Below are positions 29,150 to 42,100 of a stretch of 64,000 nt of DNA, in pieces. The notes under the pieces were generated by a model. The model did not search any database and was not told where the DNA came from. It saw only the letters and a program-made list of their open reading frames with translations. The position numbers and the translations under genes are program-made. The stretch covers positions 15,378,501 to 15,442,500 of the forward strand of contig NC_091975.1 of assembly GCF_036711975.1 (NCBI RefSeq). The letters run 5' to 3'. The DNA is from Onthophagus taurus (Eukaryota; Arthropoda; Insecta; Coleoptera; Scarabaeidae). Numbering within the stretch: position 1 is the stretch's first letter; the number at the start of each line of letters is the position of its first letter.

Positions 29150-30590
29150 GTGGTGTAAATGATAAAAAGGCTCCAGTAGTCGCGGCGAAATCCGTGAAAG
29201 CGGTTAGTAGTCAGACGAAAAAGCCCAAAGGCAACGCTAACGTTGCCCCCAAAGACCGACGACCCTCCGAAGCTGTCGAGGTCGCAGAGGAGGCGTCGCA
29301 ATAGGAGGCTTCGTAAAAGCGGGTCGATCGCGGTGGCTGAAACACCATCACCGGTCAATGTTGCGGAACAGGCGGCGATGATGAGCGAGGTCATCCGGAT
29401 CGACAAATCCGATAGGGACGCACGAGTTAAGTTGTGCCTCCAAATCATGTCCGAGATGATGAAACTCTTATGATGATTCATCGAAGACCGAGAGTACCTC
29501 ATTCGCTTGAGTTGGCTTATTGGAATGCCAACGGCCTTGTAAACAGAATGAGCTTCGCGAGTTCGTCGAAAGGTATGACCTTGACGCGATACTCATCTGC
29601 GAAACCCATCTGCGAGCGGGCGACAGGCCACGGCTGCCCAATTGTCGCTTCTATCGAAACGTTAGAGTTGGAGCAAGAGGGGCGGGACAGCCATCTTCGT
29701 AAGGACCAGTTTGGCGCATTACGAGGATCTGACTCCCCCTCTTCAACATCTCACGATCTCGAAGCTACTACGATTGTGGTACGAGCACTATCGGGGTGCG
29801 TCCGCTTGGTCGCCGCCTACAATCCGCCGAATCGGCGGTTGTTGGAAGACTAATGGGTGTCTTGGATACGGACAGAGTCGTGGTTATCGCCGGCGACCTA
29901 AACGCCAAGCACCCATCGTGGAACAGTCGGATCGCAAACGCGAACGGTAAAATACTGCTGTTTTACCGACGAGACGGGCATTGACACCGATGCCCCCGCG
30001 GACCACACGTATTACCCGTCGAACGAAAGGCAATGATCTGACGTTTTGGACGTGGTTGTAATGAAAGATGTCAGACTAGTTCATAGAGTTACCACGCTCA
30101 ACGAACTTAGTTCCGATCATCTCCCTGTGCTGCTGCAGCTAGAAGACGTCCCGGACGTTCGCGTTCCGGTTGAACGTTCCATTGTATCGTGGCCGGCTTT
30201 CACCGACCACATGCACGACAATATGGGACAAATACGACCGATCCACAACGCTTAGGAACTGGATGAGGCTGTTGAACGACTCACGGTCGCTATCGAGGAT
30301 TCTCTTCGATACGCGTAAAGGACCATCGATGGGCGCTAAATTAGGGAAATTGGGATCCCGACCTCAAAAGACGCTATAACCGTCTGCGCGATGAAGTGAG
30401 AAGGGAACTCGCGGAGTTCCGATACGCGTCTTTCGACGCCAAACTCGACGCCCTGAACAGCGAAGGCGATCACTCCTGTTGGAAGATGGTCAAGGTGCTG
30501 AAGGGGAACACGTCACACATGCCGCCCATTCACGGTAAAATTTTTGACCACGGTCGGAGAATGGGGACGGTGGGGAATAAATTGACAAGA
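29150..30590 (+). pseudogene. 5' fragment of a jockey-like non-LTR retrotransposon
   Basis: After a satellite unit breaks off, the composition changes to GC-richer, arginine-rich coding remnants. The frame at 29,243-29,473 (PPKTDDPPKLSRSQRRRRNR) looks like a basic ORF1 tail. An apurinic/apyrimidinic-type endonuclease follows in several frames: LELAYWNANGLVNR (about 29,508), LDAILICETHLRAGDRPRLP (about 29,580), VVVIAGDLNAKHPSWNSRI (about 29,878) and ELSSDHLPVLLQLE (about 30,104). ICETHL, GDLNAKH and SDHLPV are the catalytic signatures of the exonuclease-endonuclease-phosphatase fold in non-LTR elements. The linker before RT is present (DHSCWKMVKVLKG near 30,470). Sequence homology stops near 30,590, before any RT motif. 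At least four frameshifts separate the segments, so this is a dead, 3'-truncated copy. Clade assignment (jockey-like) is an inference from motif spacing. Confidence 0.8.
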
Positions 30591-30653
30591 CTTTGACTTT
30601 ATAATAAATGAGTTTAAATTAAACAAACAAAAAAATGAGGCGGAGGTATAGGA

Positions 30654-30717
30654 TACACCTGGAAACCTTCCTAAGGTGTAAAGGAACGGAATACTCGAAA
30701 AACCTTCCAAGAGTATT
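30654..30717. repeat. Pair of hairpins with shared loop and different stems
   Basis: TACACCT (30,654-30,660) pairs with AGGTGTA (30,674-30,680). AATACTC (30,690-30,696) pairs with GAGTATT (30,711-30,717). Both loops contain a near-identical gaaa(n)accttcc core, and both units are followed by aagg. The unit length is about 36 bp. Stem sequence differs while base pairing is kept. No function is recognised. Confidence 0.6.
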
Positions 30718-32109
30718 AAGGTTGGGACAAAATGTACAAAAATTAATGAAAGTTAACAAAAAATAAAATCAAAGTCTTTCAAAATAAATCGGACTTACGG
30801 TAAAATTTAAATACGGGTATTTCTAAGAAAAATTAGCGGGTGTCTTCGGAACTAATCACGGCTGTTGCGGACTGTTGAAACTGTCGTAGAACTGATGAAG
30901 AACTGTTTTAAAAATCAGAATTTTAGCCGGCTATTTATACCATTTTGGGGCGAAAACTGGATTTTTCCGCGTGGGGGATCGTATCAGTACAAGTTATCAA
31001 CGACTAATTTACAATGCGCGGCGCTATTTAACAAAAATAGCAAACTTCTGACGGCGCTATCGGATGCGGGACACAAAATTACATAATTATTGTCTTTGAA
31101 CGGATAAAATCGGTTAAAGAACGGTGGAGTAATTAACAATTAATCAACAATAATTAACGGAAAAATTTATAACACAAATCAAAAGATACCCTTCCTTATA
31201 CGGAAAATCACAAAAATATTTTTAACAAAACCGGCCACTGTTTACGGCACTTATATTCACAAACGTTTTCCCGACCACGTGTTTCACGTTAAAACCAATT
31301 AATCGGTATTAATTTACGCGCACCTTAACACAAAACAATTCCAGCAGTTGGGTGATGTTCGGGGCAATCCTACATGGGCAATATTTTCAACGGATTTCAG
31401 CATCAGGAACGGAGTAATTTAATTATTAATTATGATGCGGGATGATTTTCGGTGAATTATTGTGTTAATAATAAGCGGATCGTCTTTAAAATCGTTCAAC
31501 GGTTATTTCATGATATTTGTAAATGTTTGAAATCGATTTGGTCGTTCTACGATTTGTAATACCGCATCATAAAAAAAAAAGTCGCTCTACGGTAGTTCGA
31601 CGGTAGCTCGCTGGCAGCTGAAACTTCCTCGGGACGGTCGGCTGGACTGATAGAAACATGTGGCTTGTCCTATCTTGTTTGAAAATTTGTTAATTTCGGA
31701 ATTATTTAATTATTTGATAATAATTTTTCGGAAAGCACATGTTTTCGTGATTCAGCAATTTTATTAATTACTTTCATTTATTAATGATTCGGTCAGGGAA
31801 CGTTGTTATAATTTAAGATAACGATTTCGAAATGGAAAACGGAGAAAATCAAAGTCTAATTAAGAAAATTATCAAAATTAATAAAATGTGAATTGGGTTG
31901 CATAAACGGGCGGTGATAAGGAGATAAAATATCTTTTTCGGAGTTCCTACAAATCGGATGGAAACTGTAACGTATCGAGGTAGTGTGGGAAGTATACTCG
32001 GATATATTTAATTTTCGGTAATTTTTCAGGATATTCGGTTTTTGAAAAATAAAAATAATGTAACTTCGTTACATGGTGTACTAAAAAAGCTAATTGGAAG
32101 TTATATCAG
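30718..32109. other. Gene-free AT-rich stretch
   Basis: No coding frame with recognisable content was seen on either strand. The sequence is AT-rich and has one G/C-richer patch around 31,580-31,660. It may be retrotransposon untranslated sequence, since it lies between two non-LTR relics, but no LTR, tail or inverted repeat supports a name. Confidence 0.5.
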
Positions 32110-32445
32110 ATGTCCGTTAGAACGCCATCTGCTTCGGAAGCAATCGATAATGATATTGAATCCTTTTGTGCAATGATACTAGAGGCAGCCGAAAGATCAA
32201 TTCCACGCTCATCATATATTCCTTTAAAGAAAGCTGTTCCCTGGTGGAGTAAGGATGTAGCAATAGCAATTCGTAATAAAAAATCCGCCTTTAAATTGTT
32301 CGGTAGACATCCAACAGAAGAAAATCTTATCCACTTTAAAAAGCTAAGAGCGGTTGCTAGACGACAGATACTTGAAAGTAAAAGGAATTCATGGAATAAC
32401 TATGTATCTTCCATAACTTCCAATACTCCAAGCTCACAGATATGA
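32110..32445 (+). pseudogene. Endonuclease-RT linker of the I-like element
   Basis: A 111-codon open segment in frame 1 contains KKAVPWWSKDVAIAIRNKKS followed by a basic helix-rich stretch (LRAVARRQILESKRNSWNNY). The PWW...R.K pattern is the conserved linker between endonuclease and RT in jockey and I-superfamily ORF2 proteins. It ends at a TGA at 32,443. The RT continues in frame 3 from about 32,650, so a frameshift plus stops lie between. The visible ATG is probably not the true start, because ORF2 would have begun upstream. Confidence 0.7.
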
Positions 32446-32681
32446 AAAATGGTAAAAAGTATTAAAAATAGTGCATCCTTTTTTTCTATTAAATATCTCA
32501 TAGAAGACAATTCATTCTTGTATCATCTGTTGACAACATAACAGAATTACTCGCTAACACTTTTGCTGCTACAAGTTCTAGTAATAATTATGATCCTAAA
32601 TTCCTAACAACCAAAAGACAGAAAGAGACTCCTCTTGATTTCTGTACCAATGAACATTTCGATTATAATTCGCCATTCAAT

Positions 32682-33914
32682 ATGTGTGAGCTAAACCGTG
32701 TCCTGAATAAACCGAAACGATCATCTGCCGGACCTGATAATATTCCATATGAATTCCTTACCAATTTAATATGCGATGCAAAAACGTTCTTGTTGAATCT
32801 ATATAATCGTATTTGGAGTAGTGGTATTTATCCTAATAACTGGAAAAAGGCCATAGTAGTTCCGTTGCTTAAAGAAAATAAAGACCCCACATTATCTAAC
32901 AGTTACCGTCCTATTAGCTTAACGTGTTGCATTGGTAAAATACTAGAGAAAATGGTGAGCTATAGGTTGATGCATATAGTAGAACAGGAAAACCTACTTT
33001 CTAACTTCCAATTTGGATACAGACAAGGTCGATCCACAATTGATAGTATTGTTTTGCTTGAGATTGCTATTCAGGAAGCCTTTCTACAAAAACAGGTTTT
33101 GGTAGCGGTGTTTTTTGACTTAGAAAAACCTTATGACATGACATGGCGCCATGGAATAATGGTTCAATTGCACAGGTGGGGTTTACGTGGCATTTTGCCT
33201 ATGTTTTGTGTTAGAGTGGGGAATGGGATCTCATCGGAGCATTTGTTGGAAAATGGCGTTCCTCAGGGTTCTACTTTAAGCGTGGCCCTTTTTCTGATTG
33301 CTATGAATGGTGTAATATCCAATCTTAACCCAGAAATAGGAAGATCTTTATACGCGGATGACCTTTGTATATATTTGAAAGGATCCACAGTACAACAACT
33401 TAATAATTCACTTCAGCCTGCCATCAACACTATATTAGAGAACACTATATCGATTGGTTATAAGGTATCTGTGCAAAAAACAAAGTGTGTTCTATTCTCT
33501 AGGCGATATCGTCATCAAGAAAATCCCTCGTTGTATTTACGAAGTATCCGTATTGGTGTTGTTCCTGAAATTAAATTCTTAGGGATAATATTTGATGCCA
33601 AGTTACGATGGCAGAGCCATATTCAGTACATTATTTCGCGTTGTCTGAAATCATTAAATCTACTGCGCGTTTTATCTGGTACAAGGTGGGGGGCTGATAC
33701 TACAGTGCTAAAGATGTTGTATAAAAGTGTGATATTACCTGTTATTGATTATGGTAGTGTGGTGTATTCCTCTGCAAGAATAACCGTACTCAAAAAACTT
33801 AATGTAATACACAATCTTGCAATACGGTACATACTTGGGGCTTTTCCCACTAGTCCGGTTCATAGTTTGTATTGTGAGTCTGGTATTGCCCCTCTTCACC
33901 ATCGGCGTAATTGA
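32682..33914 (+). pseudogene. Reverse transcriptase domain of the I-like element
   Basis: The 410-codon frame carries ordered RT motifs. SSAGPDNIPYEFL lies at residues 14-26 and SNSYRPISLTCCIGKILEKM around residues 72-91. FQFGYRQGRSTID follows, then FFDLEKPYD, which holds the first catalytic Asp. GVPQGSTLSVALFLIAMNG is next, then LYADDLCIYL with the catalytic Asp pair, and EIKFLGIIFDAKLRWQSHI in the thumb. The protein would copy element RNA at a nicked chromosomal target. The frame ends at TGA 33,912-33,914, but the same frame continues without shift into the RNase H part, so this is a single nonsense mutation in a longer ORF2. The ATG at 32,682 is only the first in frame. Confidence 0.9.
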
Positions 33915-35009
33915 CAAATTCTTAATTATTTTGTAAAAAAACGCATACAACCTGAGCACCCAATATCTGTATTGTTTTTCCAACAGCCTCCTGTGTACAG
34001 ATTAACAGCCACAAGACCGGCAATAGTAAGAGCCAAAGAACTGCTGGGAACTTTAGATTTTACGATGCTTTCTTTATGCAGTATTGAATTTACATCTTGG
34101 CAGTTAAATAAACCCGTTTTCAAATTAAATCTTACATGTTATGCTAAAGAGAGTACACCACGGGAATTACTTAGAGCTGAATTTAGAAATATAATCAATG
34201 CCTATGATGATGCTGTTTTTATTTATACTGATGGTTCCAAAAAGGAGAGTGGGGTTGGTTGCGCGTTTGTGGTTGGGGATAACGATTATTCATGGAGCTT
34301 ACAGAGTTTGGCGTCTATCTTCTTTGCGGAGTTGTATGCCATCTTCCAGGCTCTGTTATTCATCCGTATGAGTCATAACGGAAATAACTTTGTCATAGTT
34401 ACAGACTCGTTGAGTGCTCTTAAATCATTACAAGCAATGTGTCCAAATGAACCGATGATACGGATGGTTGGAGAATTGTTACATGTTATCTTGCTTTCTG
34501 GAAAACAGATCGTATTTATATGGGTGCCCGGTCATATCGGCATTGAGGGTAATGAAAGGGCAGATAAAGCAGCAGGACACGGTGTTGACGGTAACAGTGT
34601 TGACGTCAGTGTATGTCGTCATAAGGATATCATAAGGCATCTTAAATCTCTGGTGTATAACAAATGGCAGAATGACTGGCAACACAATGAAAGTTTTCTA
34701 CGCCTTATCAAACCCTTAATAAAACCTTGGAATCAGCCCATTATCTTCAATAGATTAGAACAGGTGAAACTAGCGAGATTACATATAGGGCATACACAAC
34801 TAACTTCCGGTTATTTGTTAAAACGAGAACCAAGACCTGTATGTTTGGGCTGCGAAGTTCATCTCACGGTAATGCATATGCTGCTAGACTGTGAATTATA
34901 TGCCAACGAGAGACAATTACATAATATCTCATGTCTGGATGATGCATACGCGAATCCTGTTAATTTGATTGAATTTTTTAAGTGTATTGATTTGTTCCAT
35001 CAATTATAA
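33915..35009 (+). pseudogene. RNase H and CCHC finger of the I-like element
   Basis: The frame is open from the TGA at 33,912 to the TAA at 35,007 and is in phase with the RT. RNase H catalytic positions are all present: FIYTDGSKKESGVG (Asp), FFAELYAIFQAL (Glu), FVIVTDSLSALKSL (Asp) and FIWVPGHIGIEGNERADKAA (His and Asp). A C-terminal CLGC...H....C cluster (PVCLGCEVHLTVMHMLLDCE) matches the CCHC finger at the end of ORF2 proteins. RNase H removes the template RNA during second-strand synthesis. The domain looks intact and is separated from a working ORF2 only by the upstream stop and the damaged linker. Confidence 0.88.
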
Positions 35010-35056
35010 ATACGGTGAGCGCTAAAGATCTTCGCAATCGAAGCGCTTCTAATATC

Positions 35057-35072
35057 AATAATAATAATAATT
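35057..35072 (+). repeat. AAT-repeat 3' tail of the I-like element
   Basis: Five tandem AAT units lie about 50 bp after the ORF2 stop. Short trinucleotide tails in place of poly(A) are known from I-clade retrotransposons. The following T-rich run may already be flanking DNA. Confidence 0.6.
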
Positions 35073-35075
35073 AAT

Positions 35076-36189
35076 TTTTTTTTTTATTTTTAATAAATAT
35101 TCTTGACTATTTTATCAGTTTTTAAAATCAATTAAGTCATAACATTGGTCCAGTTAAAATCATTTAAATTGTAAAAAAGAAATTGTGTATTTGTTCGAAT
35201 CCAAGACGCGCTCAGGCCGCTCAGCTGGCGTCGGTCGGGCGCCCGGCTTTTCAGGGTTGAAGAGACGACAAGGCTCGAGCACACGTTCGAGAGCAAATGA
35301 GTACGCCCCTCCATTCTCTGATTCTTCGGCCGTATTCGGCAAAGCGACCGCGTGGGGGCTTTCTTTTCTGTCTCTTACGCCATGGTGCATTTAAGGATTT
35401 GTCGATAGTACGTTTACCTTTTGTAAAGGTTTTCTGATGAAAATCGATTTTAATTTTGGTTGTAGAACGATTTTGAAATGTATCTATATTGCAGAATTTC
35501 TACTGGTGACGGGCAGACCCCGAAACCTGGTATAGAAAGATGAATTAAACATATACATCATCTCAGTATAATTTTATTCAAAACCTACTGACTAATTAAA
35601 TAATTCCCGAATTATTACAATCTTTCGATTCTTAAGGAATCATCCGATTCGCAACCTGTTGGTGGTGAATCGATGGCCATTCTCGATGATTGTAACCTTA
35701 AGGGGCTCTCTGTGAATGAGTTTCTTGTTTTAGAAAAATTTGATCGTGTCTCTAAGGACCTTGATTAATCGGGGGTTTCTCCACGAGACCTCAACAATCT
35801 TGAAGTTCTATCCGTGCTTAAAAAAATTAAATATATTAATGTATGTATTAATTTATTAATCAAGATAAGATTAAATATAGTATATAATCAATAAAGGTAT
35901 TTAATTTGAATTATTTGACACTTTTTAATTAAATAGCCGTACTTTTCGGATTTCTCCTCGTTCATTGTTCACCGAGATAATTTGAAAACGGTGAGATCAT
36001 CGGGTAAAGCAAATAACGGTTTTGATGGAGTGCTTTACAATCTTTTTTTAATGATACACACGTGGTGGTGGAAAAATGGAGATGTTACATCGTTGGGAGA
36101 GGTAAAACTGGATCAAACGACGACTCACCTGATCTGGTTACAAAGGTATGACGACACGATGGCTGGCAACATTCACCTTACAACAGAAT
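35076..36189. other. Gene-free stretch with a GC-rich patch
   Basis: The segment is AT-rich apart from a GC-rich patch at about 35,205-35,390, which has no convincing coding content. At 35,498-35,530 the sequence tactggtgacgggcag followed by ccccgaaacc resembles the primer-binding region downstream of a gypsy-type 5' LTR. The open stretch near 35,640-35,770 could then be a gag remnant. This is weak. The last 100 bp grade into the minisatellite. Confidence 0.3.
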
Positions 36190-39100
36190 AACATTAGCAA
36201 TAAGCATTAGAATCAACTTAGATAAAATCGATAACATAGACAAAAATCATTAGAATCAACGTACATATATATTAAAAATCATTGAAATCAACTTAGATAT
36301 TAAAAATCATTAGTATCAATTTAGATATTAAAAATCATTAGAATCAACATAGATATTAAAAATCTTTAGAATCAACATACATACATATTAAAAATCATTG
36401 GAATCAACATACATATTAAAAATCATTACAATCAACAAAGATATTAAAAATCATTAGAATCAACTTACTTATTAACAATCATTAGAATCAACTTCGATAC
36501 TAAAAATCATTACAATCAACTCAGATGTTAAAAATCATTAGAATAAACTTACATATTAAAAATCGTTACAATCAACTTAGACATTAAAAATCATTAGAAT
36601 CAACTTAGATAATAGAAGTCATTAGAATCAACTTAGACATTAAAAATCATTGGAATCAACATAGATACTAAAAATCATTAGAATCAACTTACATATTAAG
36701 TATCATTAGAATCAACTTAGATATTAAAAATCATTAGAATCAATTTAGATATTAAAAATCATTAGAATCAACTTACATATTAAAAATCTTGAGAATCAAC
36801 CTAGATATTAAAAATCATTTGAATCAACTTAGATATTAAAAATCATTTGAATCAATTTAGATACTAAAAATCATTAGAACCAACATACATACATATTAAA
36901 AATCATTGGAATTAACTTAGATATTAAAAATCATTAGTATCAATTTAGATATTAAAAATCATTAGAATCAACTTAGATATTAAAAATCATTAAAATCAAC
37001 TTACTTATTAACAATCATTAGAATCAACTTAGATATTAAAAATCATTAGAATCAATTTAGATATTAAAAATCATTAGAATCAACTTACATATTAAAAATC
37101 TTGAGAATCAACCTAGCTATTAAATATCATTAGAATCAACTTAGATATTAAAAATCATTTGAATCAATTTAGATACTAAAAATCATTAGAATCAACCTAG
37201 ATATTAAAATCATTAGAATCAACCTAGATATTAAAATCAACTTACTTATTAAAAATCATTAGAATCAATTTAGATATTAAAAATCATTAGAATCAACTTA
37301 CATATTAAAAATCATTAGAATCAACTTACATATTAAAAATCTTGAGAATCAACCTAGATATTAAAAATCATTAGAATCAACTTAGATAATAGAAGTCATT
37401 AGAATCAACTTAGACATTAAAAATCATTGGAATCAACTTAGATACTAAAAATCATTAGAATCAACTTACATATTAAGAATCATTAGAATCAACTTAGATA
37501 TTAAAAATCATTAGAATCAACTTACATATTAAGAATCATTAGAATCAACTTAGATATTAAAAATCATTAGAATCAACTTGCATATTAAAAAACATTAGAA
37601 TCAACTTACATATTAAAAATCTTGAGAATCAACCTGGATATTAAAAATCATTAGAATCAACTTAGATAATAGAAGTCATTAGAATCAACTTAGACATTAA
37701 AAATCATTGGAATCAACTTAGATACTAAAAATCATTAGAATCAACTTACATATTAAGAATCATTAGAATCAACTTAGATATTAAAAATCATTTGAATCAA
37801 CTTAAATAATAGAAGTCAATAGAATCAACTTAGATATTAAAAATCACTAAAATCAACTTACATATTAAAAATCATTAGAATCAATTTAGATATTAAAAAT
37901 CATTAGAATCAACTTACATATTAAAAATCATTAGAATCAACTTACATATTTAAAATCTTGATAGTCAACCTAGATATTAAAAATCATTAGAATCAACTTA
38001 GATAATAGAAGTCATTAGAATCAACTTAGACATTAAAAATCATTTGAATCAACTTAGACATTAAAAATCAATAGAATCAACATAGATATTAAAAATCATT
38101 GGAATCAACATAGATACTAAAAATCATTAGAATCAACTTACATATTAAGTATCATTAGAATCAACTTAGATATTAAAAATCATTAGAATCAATTTAGATA
38201 TTAAAAATCATTAGAATCAACTTAGATAATAGAAGTCATTAGAATCAACTTAGACATTAAAAATCATTTGAATCAACTTAGATAATAGAAGTCATTAGAA
38301 TCAACTTAGACATTAAAAATCAATAGAATCAACTTAGATATTAAAAATCATTAGAATCAACCTAGATATTAAAATCAACTTACTTATTAAAAATCATTAG
38401 AATCAATTTAGATATTAAAAATCGTTAGAATCAACTTACATATTAAAAATCATTAGAATCAACTTACATATTAAAAATCTTGAGAATCAACCTAGATATT
38501 AAAAATCATTAGAATCAACTTAGATAATAGAAGTCATTAGAATCAACTTAGACATTAAAAATCATTGGAATCAACTTAGATACTAAAAATCATTAGAATC
38601 AACTTACATATTAAGAATCATTAGAATCAACTTAGATATTAAAAATCATTAGAATCAACTTACATATTAAGAATCATTAGAATCAACTTAGATATTAAAA
38701 ATCATTAGAATCAACTTGCATATTAAAAAACATTAGAATCAACTTACATATTAAAAATCTTGAGAATCAACCTGGATATTAAAAATCATTAGAATCAACT
38801 TAGATAATAGAAGTCATTAGAATCAACTTAGACATTAAAAATCATTGGAATCAACTTAGATACTAAAAATCATTAGAATCAACTTACATATTAAGAATCA
38901 TTAGAATCAACTTAGATATTAAAAATCATTAGAATCAACTTACATATTAAAAATCTTGAGAATCAACCTAGATATTAAAAATCATTTGAATCAACTTAGA
39001 TATTAAAAATCATTTGAATCAATTTAGATACTAAAAATCATTAGAACCAACATACATACATATTAAAAATCATTGGAATTAACTTAGATATTAAAAATCA

Positions 39101-42100
39101 TTAGTATCAATTTAGATATTAAAAATCATTAGAATCAACTTAGATATTAAAAATCATTAAAATCAACTTACTTATTAACAATCATTAGAATCAACTTAGA
39201 TATTAAAAATCATTAGAATCAATTTAGATATTAAAAATCATTAGAATCAACTTACATATTAAAAATCTTGAGAATCAACCTAGCTATTAAATATCATTAG
39301 AATCAACTTAGATATTAAAAATCATTTGAATCAATTTAGATACTAAAAATCATTAGAATCAACCTAGATATTAAAATCATTAGAATCAACCTAGATATTA
39401 AAATCAACTTACTTATTAAAAATCATTAGAATCAATTTAGATATTAAAAATCATTAGAATCAACTTACATATTAAAAATCATTAGAATCAACTTACATAT
39501 TAAAAATCTTGAGAATCAACCTAGATATTAAAAATCATTAGAATCAACTTAGATAATAGAAGTCATTAGAATCAACTTAGACATTAAAAATCATTGGAAT
39601 CAACTTAGATACTAAAAATCATTAGAATCAACTTACATATTAAGAATCATTAGAATCAACTTAGATATTAAAAATCATTAGAATCAACTTACATATTAAG
39701 AATCATTAGAATCAACTTAGATATTAAAAATCATTAGAATCAACTTGCATATTAAAAAACATTAGAATCAACTTACATATTAAAAATCTTGAGAATCAAC
39801 CTGGATATTAAAAATCATTAGAATCAACTTAGATAATAGAAGTCATTAGAATCAACTTAGACATTAAAAATCATTGGAATCAACTTAGATACTAAAAATC
39901 ATTAGAATCAACTTACATATTAAGAATCATTAGAATCAACTTAGATATTAAAAATCATTTGAATCAACTTAAATAATAGAAGTCAATAGAATCAACTTAG
40001 ATATTAAAAATCACTAAAATCAACTTACATATTAAAAATCATTAGAATCAATTTAGATATTAAAAATCATTAGAATCAACTTACATATTAAAAATCATTA
40101 GAATCAACTTACATATTTAAAATCTTGATAGTCAACCTAGATATTAAAAATCATTAGAATCAACTTAGATAATAGAAGTCATTAGAATCAACTTAGACAT
40201 TAAAAATCATTTGAATCAACTTAGACATTAAAAATCAATAGAATCAACATAGATATTAAAAATCATTGGAATCAACATAGATACTAAAAATCATTAGAAT
40301 CAACTTACATATTAAGTATCATTAGAATCAACTTAGATATTAAAAATCATTAGAATCAATTTAGATATTAAAAATCATTAGAATCAACTTAGATAATAGA
40401 AGTCATTAGAATCAACTTAGACATTAAAAATCATTTGAATCAACTTAGATAATAGAAGTCATTAGAATCAACTTAGACATTAAAAATCAATAGAATCAAC
40501 TTAGATATTAAAAATCATTAAAATCAACTTACATATTAAAAATCATTAGAATCAATTCAGATATTAAAAATCATTAGAATCAACTTACATATTAAAAATC
40601 ATTAGAATCAACTTACATGTTAAAAATCTTGAGAATCAACCTAGATATTAAAAATCATTTGAATCAACTTAGATAATAGAAGTCATTAGAATCAACTTAG
40701 ACATTAAAAATCATTGGAATCAACTTAGATACTAAAAATCATTAGAATCAACTTACATATTAAGAATCATTAGAATCAACTTAGATATTAAAAATCATTA
40801 GAATCAACTTACATATTAAAAAACATTAGAATCAACTTAGATATTAAAAATCATTTGAATCAACTTAGATAATAGAAGTCATTAGAATCAACTTAGACAT
40901 TAAAAATCAATAGAATCAACATAGATATTAAAAATCATTAGAATCAACTTAGATATTAAAATCATTAGAATCAATTTAGACATTACAAATCATTAGAATC
41001 AACTTACGTATTAAAAATCTTGAGAATCAACCTAGATATTAAAAATCATTAGAATCAACTTAGATATTAAAAATCATTTGAATCAACTTTGATAATAGAA
41101 GTCATTAGAATCAACTTACATATTAAAAATCATTAGAATCAACTTACATATTTAAAATCTTGATAGTCAACCTAGATATTAAAAATCATTAGAATCAACT
41201 TAGATAATAGAAGTCATTAGAATCAACTTAGACATTAAAAATCATTTGAATCAACTTAGACATTAAAAATCAATAGAATCAACATAGATATTAAAAATCA
41301 TTGGAATCAACATAGATACTAAAAATCATTAGAATCAACTTACATATTAAGTATCATTAGAATCAACTTAGATATTAAAAATCATTAGAATCAATTTAGA
41401 TATTAAAAATCATTAGAATCAACTTAGATAATAGAAGTCATTAGAATCAACTTAGACATTAAAAATCATTTGAATCAACTTAGATAATAGAAGTCATTAG
41501 AATCAACTTAGACATTAAAAATCAATAGAATCAACTTAGATATTAAAAATCATTAAAATCAACTTACATATTAAAAATCATTAGAATCAATTCAGATATT
41601 AAAAATCATTAGAATCAACTTACATATTAAAAATCATTAGAATCAACTTACATGTTAAAAATCTTGAGAATCAACCTGGATATTAAAAATCATTAGAATC
41701 AACTTAGATAATAGAAGTCATTAGAATCAACTTAGACATTAAAAATCATTGGAATCAACTTAGATAATAGAAGTCATTAGAATCAACTTAGACATTAAAA
41801 ATCAATAGAATCAACTTAGATATTAAAAATCATTAAAATCAACTTACATATTAAAAATCATTAGAATCAATTCAGATATTAAAAATCATTAGAATCAACT
41901 TACATATTAAAAATCATTAGAATCAACTTACATGTTAAAAATCTTGAGAATCAACCTAGATATTAAAAATCATTTGAATCAACTTAGATAATAGAAGTCA
42001 TTAGAATCAACTTAGACATTAAAAATCATTGGAATCAACTTAGATACTAAAAATCATTAGAATCAACTTACATATTAAGAATCATTAGAATCAACTTAGA

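Larger units (their letters stand above)
32110..35075 (+). mobile_element. I-like non-LTR retrotransposon, 5'-truncated
   Basis: Three coding blocks in order give endonuclease-RT linker, reverse transcriptase, and RNase H plus CCHC finger. They are followed within 70 bp by a tail of about five AAT units (35,057-35,072) and a T-rich stretch. An RNase H domain combined with a (TAA)n-type tail is characteristic of the I clade, of which the Drosophila I factor is the known example. ORF1 and most of the endonuclease are missing, and the 5' edge is not visible in sequence. Damage is limited to a stop/frameshift zone at 32,446-32,681 and one TGA at 33,912, so the copy is fairly young. Confidence 0.85.

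Noticed and set aside
35185..35394. Opposed frames of 69 and 76 codons in the GC-rich patch
   Set aside because: Both strands are open because of composition. No motif, start context or neighbour supports a gene.
35982..36191. 69-codon plus-strand frame before the minisatellite as a gypsy gag piece
   Set aside because: No zinc knuckle or gag-like composition is present, and its end runs into the minisatellite.
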